Shown here: positions 1 through 5,864 of the stretch, piece by piece | Position numbering within the stretch: position 1 is the stretch's first letter | Layout of the letters: every line of letters begins with the position of its first letter | From: JAWVZU01 sp033722075 | GTDB lineage: Bacteria; Pseudomonadota; Gammaproteobacteria; Xanthomonadales; SZUA-38 | Direction: 5' to 3' | DNA: 5,864 bases | Assembly (NCBI GenBank): GCA_033722075.1 | Contig: JAWVZU010000249.1 | Span: 1-5,864, forward strand | The notes under the pieces: model-generated | Seen by the model: the letters and a program-made list of their open reading frames with translations, nothing else | What the model was told of the DNA's origin: nothing | Databases searched by the model: none | Made by a program: the position numbers and the translations under genes

Positions 1-2043
1 CAGGCCCGGGAGCCCATGGACGAACCGGTAGACCGCCCAGTCATCCTCCTCTCGCCATTTGGGAAACGTCTCATCCATCCGGGCGGGAATCTGCTCGCTC
101 CAGATCTTCAGACCCTCCTCCGAAAAGCCGACGAGGTCGCGGAATCGAATGCGAACCTGAAGCCCGAAGACGTCTTCTGCCCAGTAGGCCGGATCGGTCG
201 TGGCCCCCGGAGCAAGGGCCTCGAAGAACGCCAGCGCTTCTTCCAGCCGGTCCCGCTCGCGCATCTCCAGGCCGTAAATGAGTGAGGCGACGGAGTAGAC
301 GCCGCGACGATTCGATTCCTTTTCCTCCAGCACCTCCTTCGAAAGCGCGAGGGCATCGTCGCGATCACCGGTCAGATAAAGGAAGAGCATCTTCGCGTGG
401 CGCGTTGCCCCGCCATCGGCTTGCAACAGCTCGGCACGCTCCAGCCACGGCTTGCTTTGCTCCAGCAGGCCCATGTCAATCAGTCCCATGGCGACGAAGG
501 CCACCAGTTCATGATCCTGTCGATCTACGGCTGCGGCCCTGGCATAAGCCTGTATCGCCCGCGCATACTCGCCGCGCTGAGCGTAGATGAATCCGGGGAA
601 TGCGTGCCCGTTCGGATTGTCCGGATCAACCTCCTGAAGCGTCAGGAATGCATCCAGGGCCTCATCGGGCCGGTCCAGTTCGAACCCCAGGATTCGCCCT
701 TTCCAGACATACAGAGAACCAGATAGCGGATCGACCTCAAGCCCCCGATTGACAAAGGCCAACTGTTCCTCGGCGCGGCCGGTGACATTGTCGAGCACCT
801 CCGCGACCATGATGTAGAGCGCCGGTTCGTTGGGCGCTCGGGCGATCGAGGCGGCGATTCGACCGAAGTAAGCGATGCGCTCAGGGTCGTCGATGAAGCG
901 CCTGGATTGTTCCTCGAGGAATTCGACATACGCATCGTAGGCCGCCACGACCGGGTCTGTCGGGTTGGACTCGACCAGCGGATCGATTGCGGTCCGCGCA
1001 TTCCGGATCGCCGCATCACCTGGCAGCAGGGCCGTGTCCCCCATCGTGAGATAGGTCTCGGTCAGCGCCAGGCGGGCCTCCCGAAAATCGGGATCAAGCA
1101 GCAGCGCTTCCTTGAACGCCCGTTCCGCTTCCGGCAGGGACCCATGCGAATCCTCCGCAAGTGGCCCGAGGCCGCGAAGATAATGATCGTAAGCCTCCAT
1201 GCTGCGAGTGCCGACGTTGGCAATCTCGGCACCCGGTACCGCCTGCTCGTTCCCCTCGTCCACGCCAAGCAGCGAAGACTTCAGCGCGCTTGCCACGGTG
1301 GTCGCGATTTCATCCTGGATGGCGAAAATATCGTCCAGGTCGCGGTCGAAGTTCTGCGACCAGAGGTGGCTGCCGTCGGCCGCGTCCACCAGCTGCGCCG
1401 TGATGCGCACCCGCTCGCCGGAGCGCTGCACGGAGCCCTCGAGGACGGTGGCGACATTCAACTTGGCGGCGATTTCGCGGATGTCCGTGTTTGTATCCTT
1501 GAAGGCAAACGCCGAAGTGCGCGCGGCCACCCGCAACCCGTCGACCTGGGCCAGCATGTGCAACAGGGTCTCGGTCAATCCGTCGCTGAAGTATTCGTTG
1601 TCGGTGTTGCCCGACATGTTGACGAAGGGAAGGACTGCGATCGAGGCGTCGCCGATCTGGCCTTGCGGCGCCGGGGCGGTGGCATGGGACGCTGGCCTCG
1701 GACCCGCAAACCGATCATAGGCGAACATGCCGATGGCCAGCACCAGCAGCGCGATGACCACCAGGTCCAGTTTCTTGGCGGTATGCGCGGTGATGGACTC
1801 TTCCCGCCGGATGTCCTTTTCCCGCTTCAGCCCCTCCGGCGTCATCTCGAATACCCAGGAGAAGACCAGTATCGGCACAAATCCGAGGGCCAGGAGAATG
1901 ACGATGAACTTGTTGTACTCCCCGGGCAGGTCGAGCGCGTCGATGAGTACGTCACCGACCTGCAGCACCAGCCAGGCGAGCACCAGGTAGGCCAGCGCCA
2001 CCCGAAAAACGTTGCGACGCTTCAGTTCGGAGATGAAGCTCAC
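1..2043 (-). CDS. Inner-membrane FlgO/TolB-like domain protein with TPR repeats (3' end outside window)
   Basis: The frame is open for 681 codons from a GTG and leaves the window without a stop, so the C-terminus is missing. Residues 1-13 carry the N-terminal signature ELKRRNVFRV of a widespread gammaproteobacterial family. Hydrophobic segments lie at about 14-33, 46-66 and 92-109. Between the second and third is a charged stretch with TPEGLKREKDI, also typical of the family. Residues 133-255 form a FlgO/TolB-like domain: SIAVLPFVNMSG, YFSDGLTE, LRVAARTSAFAF, VLEGSVQRSGERVRITAQL, HLWSQNFDRDLDDIFAIQDE. TPR-like helices follow from about 303 to 545, clearest at 443-476 and 477-510, with weaker helical repeats to the end. 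Such proteins are often labelled adenylate cyclase or TolB-like, but no cyclase domain is visible here. Positive-inside reasoning places the FlgO domain and TPRs in the periplasm. The start overlaps the ankyrin stop, so the two are probably translated together. The likely role is protein-protein scaffolding; no specific partner or reaction can be assigned. Confidence 0.9.
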   Translation of the reverse strand, partial: MSFISELKRRNVFRVALAYLVLAWLVLQVGDVLIDALDLPGEYNKFIVILLALGFVPILVFSWVFEMTPEGLKREKDIRREESITAHTAKKLDLVVIALLVLAIGMFAYDRFAGPRPASHATAPAPQGQIGDASIAVLPFVNMSGNTDNEYFSDGLTETLLHMLAQVDGLRVAARTSAFAFKDTNTDIREIAAKLNVATVLEGSVQRSGERVRITAQLVDAADGSHLWSQNFDRDLDDIFAIQDEIATTVASALKSSLLGVDEGNEQAVPGAEIANVGTRSMEAYDHYLRGLGPLAEDSHGSLPEAERAFKEALLLDPDFREARLALTETYLTMGDTALLPGDAAIRNARTAIDPLVESNPTDPVVAAYDAYVEFLEEQSRRFIDDPERIAYFGRIAASIARAPNEPALYIMVAEVLDNVTGRAEEQLAFVNRGLEVDPLSGSLYVWKGRILGFELDRPDEALDAFLTLQEVDPDNPNGHAFPGFIYAQRGEYARAIQAYARAAAVDRQDHELVAFVAMGLIDMGLLEQSKPWLERAELLQADGGATRHAKMLFLYLTGDRDDALALSKEVLEEKESNRRGVYSVASLIYGLEMRERDRLEEALAFFEALAPGATTDPAYWAEDVFGLQVRIRFRDLVGFSEEGLKIWSEQIPARMDETFPKWREEDDWAVYRFVHGLPGL
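2040..2043 (-). promoter_or_regulatory. GTGA stop/start overlap (translational coupling)
   Basis: On the minus strand the four bases GTGA hold both the GTG start of the TPR protein and the TGA stop of the ankyrin protein. Only a weak purine-rich element (GGTGG, about 10 nt upstream) precedes the GTG, so re-initiation by ribosomes finishing the ankyrin gene is the likely route. The start is supported independently because it places the family's conserved N-terminus (MSFISELKRRN) exactly at residue 1. Confidence 0.85.
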
Positions 2044-3842
2044 GGCAACAGGGCCACCAGGTCAGCGCGGCCCTGGGCCTCGGCCAGGTCCTTCGCCGTC
2101 TGTCCAGACTGGTTTCTGAGTGCCGGATCAGCGCCGGCTTCGAGCAGGATTTTCACCAGCTCAGCATAGCCTCGGTCGACCGCCATATGAAGGGGTGATC
2201 CTTTCGAGGATTCGGTGGCATTGACCGCAGCGCCATGCGCGATCAGGACCCGGGCGAGTTCCGGTTGTCCGTTGAAGACCGCGTTCATGAGCGGGGTCCA
2301 GTTCTGGTTGTCGCGCAGGTTCACGTCCAGGTCATACTCCATCAGCAACTCGCCCATTTCGCCGGTGGTCGCGACGTGCAGCAGTGACCAGCCCCATTCA
2401 TTGCGGGTGGTCGGATCGGCGCCCTTCTCCAGCAGGGTTTGGACGGCATCGGTGTTGTTCATCTGGACGGCCGAGTAGAGCGCCGTCTCGCTGGCCGTGT
2501 CCGCGACGTCGACATTTCCGCCCTGGTCGGCGAAAAGCGCAATCAACTCGGCATCGCCGGTCAGGGCCGCCATGTTGGACGCGTTGTCGCCCTTGTGCGA
2601 CCGGGCATCGACATCTGCCCCGGCGGCCACCAGCACCCGGGCATTGTCGGGCTTGTGTCCGAGGATCGCGGCGTGCAATGCCGTGAACTGCTTCTTGTCG
2701 CGGGCGTTCACTTGCGCACCGCCCTCCAGCAAGGCCGATACGGTTTCGGAATTACTCTCGGAAGCGGCATGAAACAAAGCTGTCTGGCCATAGACGTCGG
2801 CTGCTTCCAGGTCGGCCCCTGCGGTCAGCAGCGCGTCGATGGCGTCCATCCGGTCGTGGCGGGCCGCCACGATCAGGGGTGTGAGACCGTCCTTGTTGGC
2901 CACGTTCACGGAGAATCCCTGGCCGATGAGGTTTGTGATCTCGGCAATCTCCCCATTCCTGGCCGCGTCGTGCAGGGGCGTCCAGCCGCCCAGGTGCCGT
3001 TCGCCGGCAACCCCTTCCCCTTCGATCCAGTCCGCAAAGGCGACCTGGTTCTGACGGCCGGCGACCTGGAGTGGCGTCTGGTCGTAGTCATCTTTCAACG
3101 CGGGATCGGCCCCCGCTTCGAGAAGCACCCGGGCCAGGTCGATGTGGCCCTCGCGAGCCGCGGCATGCAGGGGCGTCCGATTTCGCTCGACCCGGCCGTT
3201 GACGTCGGCGCCCGCCGCAATGAGCATGCGAGCGGCATCAACGAGATTCTGCTGTGCGGCGACATAGAGCGGCTTGCGCCCGTCCCGGTTGGCTGCTTCC
3301 GTATCGGCGCCGATGGCGAGCAGGATTTCGACCCGGTCCAGCTTCCCAAGCGAAACCGAGCCCGCGAGACGGGTCCACCCGTCGTCTTCCCGGGCATTCA
3401 GCGTAGTGCCGTTTTCAGCAATGATCCGGGCCACCTCCCGATGACCGTTGCGGACCGCAAGGTCCAGGGGCGTCGTGTCTTCCCAGGTGCTGCTGTCGGC
3501 ATTGGCGCCGGCCTCGATCAGGATCCGCACAACCGCCAGGTGCCCGTTCTGGGCCGCGAGGTGCAAAGGCGTCCAGCGATCTCGGTCGGAAGCATTCGGA
3601 TCGGCTCCAGCGGCCAGAAGCAGGTCGGCGACCTGCCCATGGCCATTGAAAGCCGCGGTGTGTAGCGGCGTACGCCGTTTGTCGCTGGTGGTGTAGTCGA
3701 CCGGTTCGCCGCGGCGGAGCAGCCTCTCGACCGCTTGGGCATCGCCCTCCTGGGCCGCGTTGTAAAGGGCTGCACCGGGCTTGGCGATTGCCGCTCCCAG
3801 CCCCAGCGCGAGGCCCATAAAAACCACCAAGATTCGCCACAT
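2040..3842 (-). CDS. Secreted ankyrin-repeat protein, about 18 repeats
   Basis: The gene encodes 600 residues from an ATG at 3842. A signal peptide comes first: a short n-region with one Arg, a hydrophobic core (ILVVFMGLALGLG), then AAIA before KPG, which fits signal peptidase I cleavage after residue 20. There is no lipobox Cys. The rest is a continuous array of about 18 ankyrin repeats of about 33 residues, recognised by recurring TPLHxAAxxGH, LLLxAGADxN and closing DxxGxTPL patterns. Repeats 2, 3, 7, 16 and 17 are near consensus. Repeat 8 (residues 255-285) and repeat 15 (485-514) are short or degenerate. The last repeat stops after its first helices, as expected for a C-cap. Ankyrin arrays bind proteins and are usually not enzymatic; with the signal peptide, this one should act in the periplasm or outside the cell. 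An in-frame TTG at 3854 would add four residues (MAHV). Neither start has a good Shine-Dalgarno; I prefer ATG. The TPR gene overlaps its stop. Confidence 0.93.
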   Translation of the reverse strand: MWRILVVFMGLALGLGAAIAKPGAALYNAAQEGDAQAVERLLRRGEPVDYTTSDKRRTPLHTAAFNGHGQVADLLLAAGADPNASDRDRWTPLHLAAQNGHLAVVRILIEAGANADSSTWEDTTPLDLAVRNGHREVARIIAENGTTLNAREDDGWTRLAGSVSLGKLDRVEILLAIGADTEAANRDGRKPLYVAAQQNLVDAARMLIAAGADVNGRVERNRTPLHAAAREGHIDLARVLLEAGADPALKDDYDQTPLQVAGRQNQVAFADWIEGEGVAGERHLGGWTPLHDAARNGEIAEITNLIGQGFSVNVANKDGLTPLIVAARHDRMDAIDALLTAGADLEAADVYGQTALFHAASESNSETVSALLEGGAQVNARDKKQFTALHAAILGHKPDNARVLVAAGADVDARSHKGDNASNMAALTGDAELIALFADQGGNVDVADTASETALYSAVQMNNTDAVQTLLEKGADPTTRNEWGWSLLHVATTGEMGELLMEYDLDVNLRDNQNWTPLMNAVFNGQPELARVLIAHGAAVNATESSKGSPLHMAVDRGYAELVKILLEAGADPALRNQSGQTAKDLAEAQGRADLVALLP

Positions 3843-3994
3843 GACATGCGCCAAGCTTGTAGATGCCGCCCAAGTATAGGGGAACTTCCAGTGATCCCAA
3901 CGGTTTGAGCTTCTGCGGGCAACTGGGCGTCGGTTTCTACGCCTGGGACTTCGATTTCAGCATGGGGGTCGGCGGTTCGCCGGGACTTGCTGCT
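3843..3994. other. Intergenic gap between MFS and ankyrin genes
   Basis: This 152-nt stretch contains no convincing gene. It holds the candidate ankyrin promoter and two weak inverted repeats. One is a 5-bp stem with a 3-nt loop at 3970-3982, starting about 12 nt after the MFS stop. The other is a 5-bp stem with an 8-nt loop at 3926-3943. Neither is followed by a T-run on the minus strand, so neither is a convincing intrinsic terminator. MFS transcription may end by another mechanism or read through. Confidence 0.6.
3873..3900 (-). promoter_or_regulatory. Candidate sigma70-type promoter of the ankyrin-TPR operon
   Basis: Read on the minus strand, TTGGGA (3900-3895) and TATACT (3878-3873) are separated by 16 bp. 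They match the -35 and -10 consensus at 4/6 and 5/6 positions. Transcription would begin near 3866, giving a leader of about 25 nt before the preferred ATG. The position, in the only sizeable intergenic gap and just upstream of the ankyrin gene, supports the call. The motif was found by eye only. Confidence 0.5.
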
Positions 3995-5263
3995 TCATGT
4001 GGTGGCCCCCTCCGGCAGTTCATCCATCAGGAAGCGGCTGGCCCACAGGTAGAGGCAGGCGCCGACCACACCTGAAGCGCACGCGATGATCATGGCCCAG
4101 CGCAGCGAATCGACGCCCAGACTGGCCGAGAGGCCGTCACTGAGCAGGCCGACGCTGACGGGCCCCAGGCCCAGCCCGATCAGGTTCAGCACGAAGAACA
4201 GGACGGAAGACGCGAGAGCTCGCCTGGACGCACCGACCAGTCCGTGGGAAATCGCAATGGACGGGGCCAGGAAGGTCGAAAAAGTGATCCAGTAGGCGAA
4301 GTTCAGGGCGATGACCAGTTCCACCGCGTCGACCAGCAGCGACAGGGCCATCAGCGGAACCGCCACGAAATTTCCGACGGCCGGAATCCACAAATACCAG
4401 CAGGGCGTACGCTCGCCGAGCTTGTCCGAAAGCCAGCCCCCGAGATAGGTCCCCGCGGCGCCGCCAATGCCCGCGGTCAATGCCAGGTAGGTCCCGACCT
4501 CGCCCACGGTCAGCCCATGCGAGCGGATCAGGAAGGACGGTACAAAGTTTCCGACCCCGTAGCTCACGAAGGTGAGCATGCCGGCGCCCAGGCTGGCATA
4601 GCGGAAACTCTTGAGTGACCAGAGCTTCTTCACTGCGCCGAACATGTTCTCGTCGGTCCGGACCTCGGCCACCGTGTCGGACTGGCCTCGGGTGGGCTCC
4701 CGGATGGTCAGGCGGACCACGATCGCGAGCAGGATGCCCGGAACGCCTACCACCAGGAACGCGGTTCGCCAGCCGAAGAACTCATCCAGCCAGCCCCCTG
4801 CCAGAAAACCGACGAGGATGCCGAGGAACACGCCCATGGAATAGATCGAGAGCGCCCTGCCCCGCTCGGCGAACGGGTAGTAGTCGGAGATGATCGAGTG
4901 CGCCGGGGGGCTTCCGCCGGCCTCCCCCACACCGACACCGATTCGCGCCAACACAAGTTGGAGATAGTTCTGGGCAAGCCCGCACAACGCGGTCATCCCG
5001 CTCCACACCGCCAGCGCCAGGGCGACAATATTGCGCCGGTTGCCCACGTCTGCCCAGCGGGCAATGGGAATGCCGAAACTCACGTAGAAGATCGCGAAGG
5101 CAAAACCGGACAGTATGCCCAGCTGGGCATCGGAGAGACCCATATCGGCCTTGATCGACTCCTGGAGGATGACCAGGATCTGGCGGTCGATGAAATTGAA
5201 GATGTAGACCACCATCAAGAGGACCAGGACATAGGTCCGCTGCCAGCGTGTGTTGCCGCCCAT
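3995..5263 (-). CDS. Spinster (Spns)-type MFS transporter
   Basis: The protein has 422 residues and 12 predicted membrane segments in a 6+6 arrangement, with a longer charged cytoplasmic loop at about residues 188-218. That is the normal length for a bacterial Spns-like major facilitator. TM1 carries FNFIDRQ, with the Asp-Arg pair (D26, R27) typical of Spns proteins. The loop between TM2 and TM3 has MFS motif A (GIPIARWADVGNRR, residues 64-77). TM4 has RIGVGVGEAG with the acidic E114, followed by PPAHSIISDYYP, a strong Spns signature. A second motif-A-like loop, GGWLSDKLGERT, lies near residues 276-287 between TM8 and TM9. Spns proteins act as proton-coupled lipid or organic-anion transporters where studied; the acidic TM1 and TM4 residues fit proton coupling. 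The substrate cannot be read from sequence, and no catabolic or biosynthetic genes flank it. The start is set by a Shine-Dalgarno at good spacing. The gene lies 42 bp downstream of the repeat-protein stop, so co-transcription is possible. Confidence 0.95.
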   Translation of the reverse strand: MGGNTRWQRTYVLVLLMVVYIFNFIDRQILVILQESIKADMGLSDAQLGILSGFAFAIFYVSFGIPIARWADVGNRRNIVALALAVWSGMTALCGLAQNYLQLVLARIGVGVGEAGGSPPAHSIISDYYPFAERGRALSIYSMGVFLGILVGFLAGGWLDEFFGWRTAFLVVGVPGILLAIVVRLTIREPTRGQSDTVAEVRTDENMFGAVKKLWSLKSFRYASLGAGMLTFVSYGVGNFVPSFLIRSHGLTVGEVGTYLALTAGIGGAAGTYLGGWLSDKLGERTPCWYLWIPAVGNFVAVPLMALSLLVDAVELVIALNFAYWITFSTFLAPSIAISHGLVGASRRALASSVLFFVLNLIGLGLGPVSVGLLSDGLSASLGVDSLRWAMIIACASGVVGACLYLWASRFLMDELPEGATT

Positions 5264-5271
5264 GAGCACCC

Positions 5272-5276
5272 CCTCC
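5272..5276 (-). promoter_or_regulatory. Shine-Dalgarno that fixes the MFS start
   Basis: GGAGG on the minus strand, inside GGAGGGGG, lies 8 nt before the ATG at 5263. A longer in-frame option, GTG at 5269, would sit only 2 nt from the motif, too close for initiation. This favours ATG and a protein beginning MGGNTRWQ. Confidence 0.8.
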
Positions 5277-5294
5277 GAACACTCTGCACCCTGG

Positions 5295-5325
5295 ATTGTA
5301 CCGGTTCAGCCCTCGCAGGTGCCAA
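5295..5325 (-). promoter_or_regulatory. Possible weak promoter of the MFS gene
   Basis: On the minus strand TTGGCA (5325-5320) and TACAAT (5300-5295) each match the sigma70 boxes at 5/6 positions, but the 19-bp spacer is longer than optimal. The -35 box lies inside the end of the upstream repeat-protein gene. The predicted start would be about 25 nt before the MFS ATG. This could give the transporter its own transcription or be a chance match. Confidence 0.3.
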
Positions 5326-5864
5326 GACCGACCGGCAGGGTCAGCGGAATGAGCTCGAGTGAACCGGAACCGAATGCCGCCGGACCGGCGTAATCCGCGC
5401 TCAGGTTTCCGCACTCGAAGCGAAAAGTGATCGTGCCCCAATCCGTGAGCGCCACCTCGTCGGGATCGAATTCGTCATCGAAACGGCCGCCCACCGGTCG
5501 CGCGGCAGCAATCTCGATCGACCGGCCGTCGCCGATGGTACCTTCACCGACCAGCCAGGCCTGCTCTCCGTCGGCGTCGTAGGTGAACCAGGTCATGAAG
5601 AGCCGCCCGTCGTCCAGCGCTTCGAGGACAAACCCCTCTCCCGCACGCTGCGGATCGTACCAGGAGCCGGTGAGGTGCCGGCCAGCCTTCGACGAGACGC
5701 CGCGAGAACAGCCAAGCCCGGCCAGATTGGTGAGCCGGACCAGGTCACGACGCAAGATCCTGCCCGGGGTTGCATAGCGCATGCTGGCTGCATCGCAGCC
5801 GGAAAAGAGCAGACTGAGCCGCCCTGAGGGAATCAACTCCACGTCCTCGGGATCGAAGTCCGGA
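5306..5864 (-). CDS. Repeat protein with WYDP/GEGF units, C-terminal part (5' end outside window)
   Basis: The frame is open from the window edge to a TGA at 5306, giving 185 residues of a longer protein. No true start is visible; the in-frame GTG at 5842 is internal because homologous repeat sequence (DFDPED) continues upstream of it. Two units can be seen. The first is only its C-terminal part: DPEDVELIPSGRLSLLFSGC, then LVRLTNLAGLGC. The second is complete: GSWYDPQRAGEGF, WFTYDADGEQAWLVGEG, PVGGRF, DPDEVALTDWGTITFRFEC, and LELIPLTLPVGLGTC. Each ends in LT(x)nGLG(T)C with a second Cys upstream, which could form a disulfide in an exported protein. The aromatic- and Gly-rich strand-turn pattern suggests small beta domains. 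I recognise the pattern from exported gammaproteobacterial proteins but cannot name a characterised family or function. Confidence 0.85.
   Translation of the reverse strand, partial: PDFDPEDVELIPSGRLSLLFSGCDAASMRYATPGRILRRDLVRLTNLAGLGCSRGVSSKAGRHLTGSWYDPQRAGEGFVLEALDDGRLFMTWFTYDADGEQAWLVGEGTIGDGRSIEIAAARPVGGRFDDEFDPDEVALTDWGTITFRFECGNLSADYAGPAAFGSGSLELIPLTLPVGLGTCEG
5315..5864 (-). repeat. Degenerate tandem protein-domain repeat (1 complete unit plus part of another)
   Basis: The complete unit spans roughly 5674-5315; the partial unit upstream runs from the window edge to about 5708. Aligned positions include D-P-[ED]-[DE]-V-x-L, a Gly four residues later, alternating hydrophobics, a Cys (offset by one residue between copies), a Tyr, and a closing LT...GLG(T)C. 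The copies are similar as protein but clearly diverged, so this is an old domain duplication rather than a recent DNA repeat. Confidence 0.7.

Noticed and set aside
907..2169. Long plus-strand reading frame (420 codons)
   Set aside because: It lies opposite the TPR gene, whose minus-strand translation matches a known family throughout. The plus frame gives a composition-biased, His/Arg/Gln-rich product with no domain, as expected for an antisense shadow in G+C-rich DNA.
2439..3665. Long plus-strand reading frame (408 codons) with apparent periodic motifs
   Set aside because: It is antisense to the ankyrin array. Its periodicity simply mirrors the ankyrin repeat codons on the other strand.
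2040..3842. Ankyrin repeats as a DNA tandem repeat or recombination hotspot
   Set aside because: The repeats are diverged at nucleotide level; I see no long identical stretches between copies. The repetition is a protein-level feature.
3970..3982. Hairpin as an intrinsic terminator of the MFS gene
   Set aside because: The stem is only 5 bp and is followed by ACCCCC rather than a T-run on the minus strand.
3863..4075. Small plus-strand frame (70 codons) spanning the intergenic gap
   Set aside because: It runs into the MFS C-terminal coding region on the opposite strand, has no clear Shine-Dalgarno and shows no recognisable features.
4782..5441. Minus-strand frame (219 codons) overlapping the MFS and repeat-protein genes
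   Set aside because: It is a different frame from both genes, which are strongly supported. Its product is rich in Arg, Gly, Pro and His with no membrane or domain pattern.
5842..5842. GTG at 5842 as the true start of the repeat protein
   Set aside because: The frame stays open upstream to the window edge and the upstream residues (DFDPED) match the internal repeat unit, so the GTG is an internal Val codon. It would also start in the middle of a domain.

Overview
The window is about 60-65% G+C by eye and gene-dense. Every gene I can support lies on the minus strand, so transcription runs from high to low coordinates. The gene families suggest a free-living gammaproteobacterium of the Xanthomonadales/Chromatiales/Wenzhouxiangella type: a membrane protein beginning with the 'ELKRRNVFRV' signature, fused to a FlgO/TolB-like domain and TPRs, a Spinster-type MFS transporter, and an exported WYDP/GEGF-repeat protein. 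The taxonomic guess comes from recalled family distribution, not from any marker gene.

Layout in transcription order. (1) 5864-5306 is the 3' end of a gene for a probably exported repeat protein; its start lies beyond the window. (2) 5263-3995 is a complete 12-TM MFS transporter of the Spinster (Spns) type. Its ATG is fixed by a strong Shine-Dalgarno. (3) 3994-3843 is a short non-coding gap with a plausible sigma70-type promoter. (4) 3842-2040 is a complete gene for a secreted protein made almost wholly of about 18 ankyrin repeats. (5) 2043-1 is a TPR protein with three N-terminal membrane segments and a FlgO/TolB-like domain. Its GTG start overlaps the ankyrin stop by four bases (GTGA), and its 3' end runs off the window.

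The ankyrin and TPR genes almost certainly form a translationally coupled operon. The ankyrin protein has a Sec-type signal peptide. Positive-inside reasoning on the TPR protein puts its FlgO-like domain and TPRs in the periplasm. The pair therefore looks like two periplasmic protein-binding scaffolds made together, one soluble and one anchored in the inner membrane. I know of no assigned function for such a pair, and it is the most interesting item here. The MFS and repeat-protein genes lie upstream; nothing in the sequence ties them functionally to the pair.

I saw no tRNA, rRNA, CRISPR array, insertion sequence, integrase or phage gene. The long plus-strand reading frames opposite the ankyrin and TPR genes are antisense shadows.
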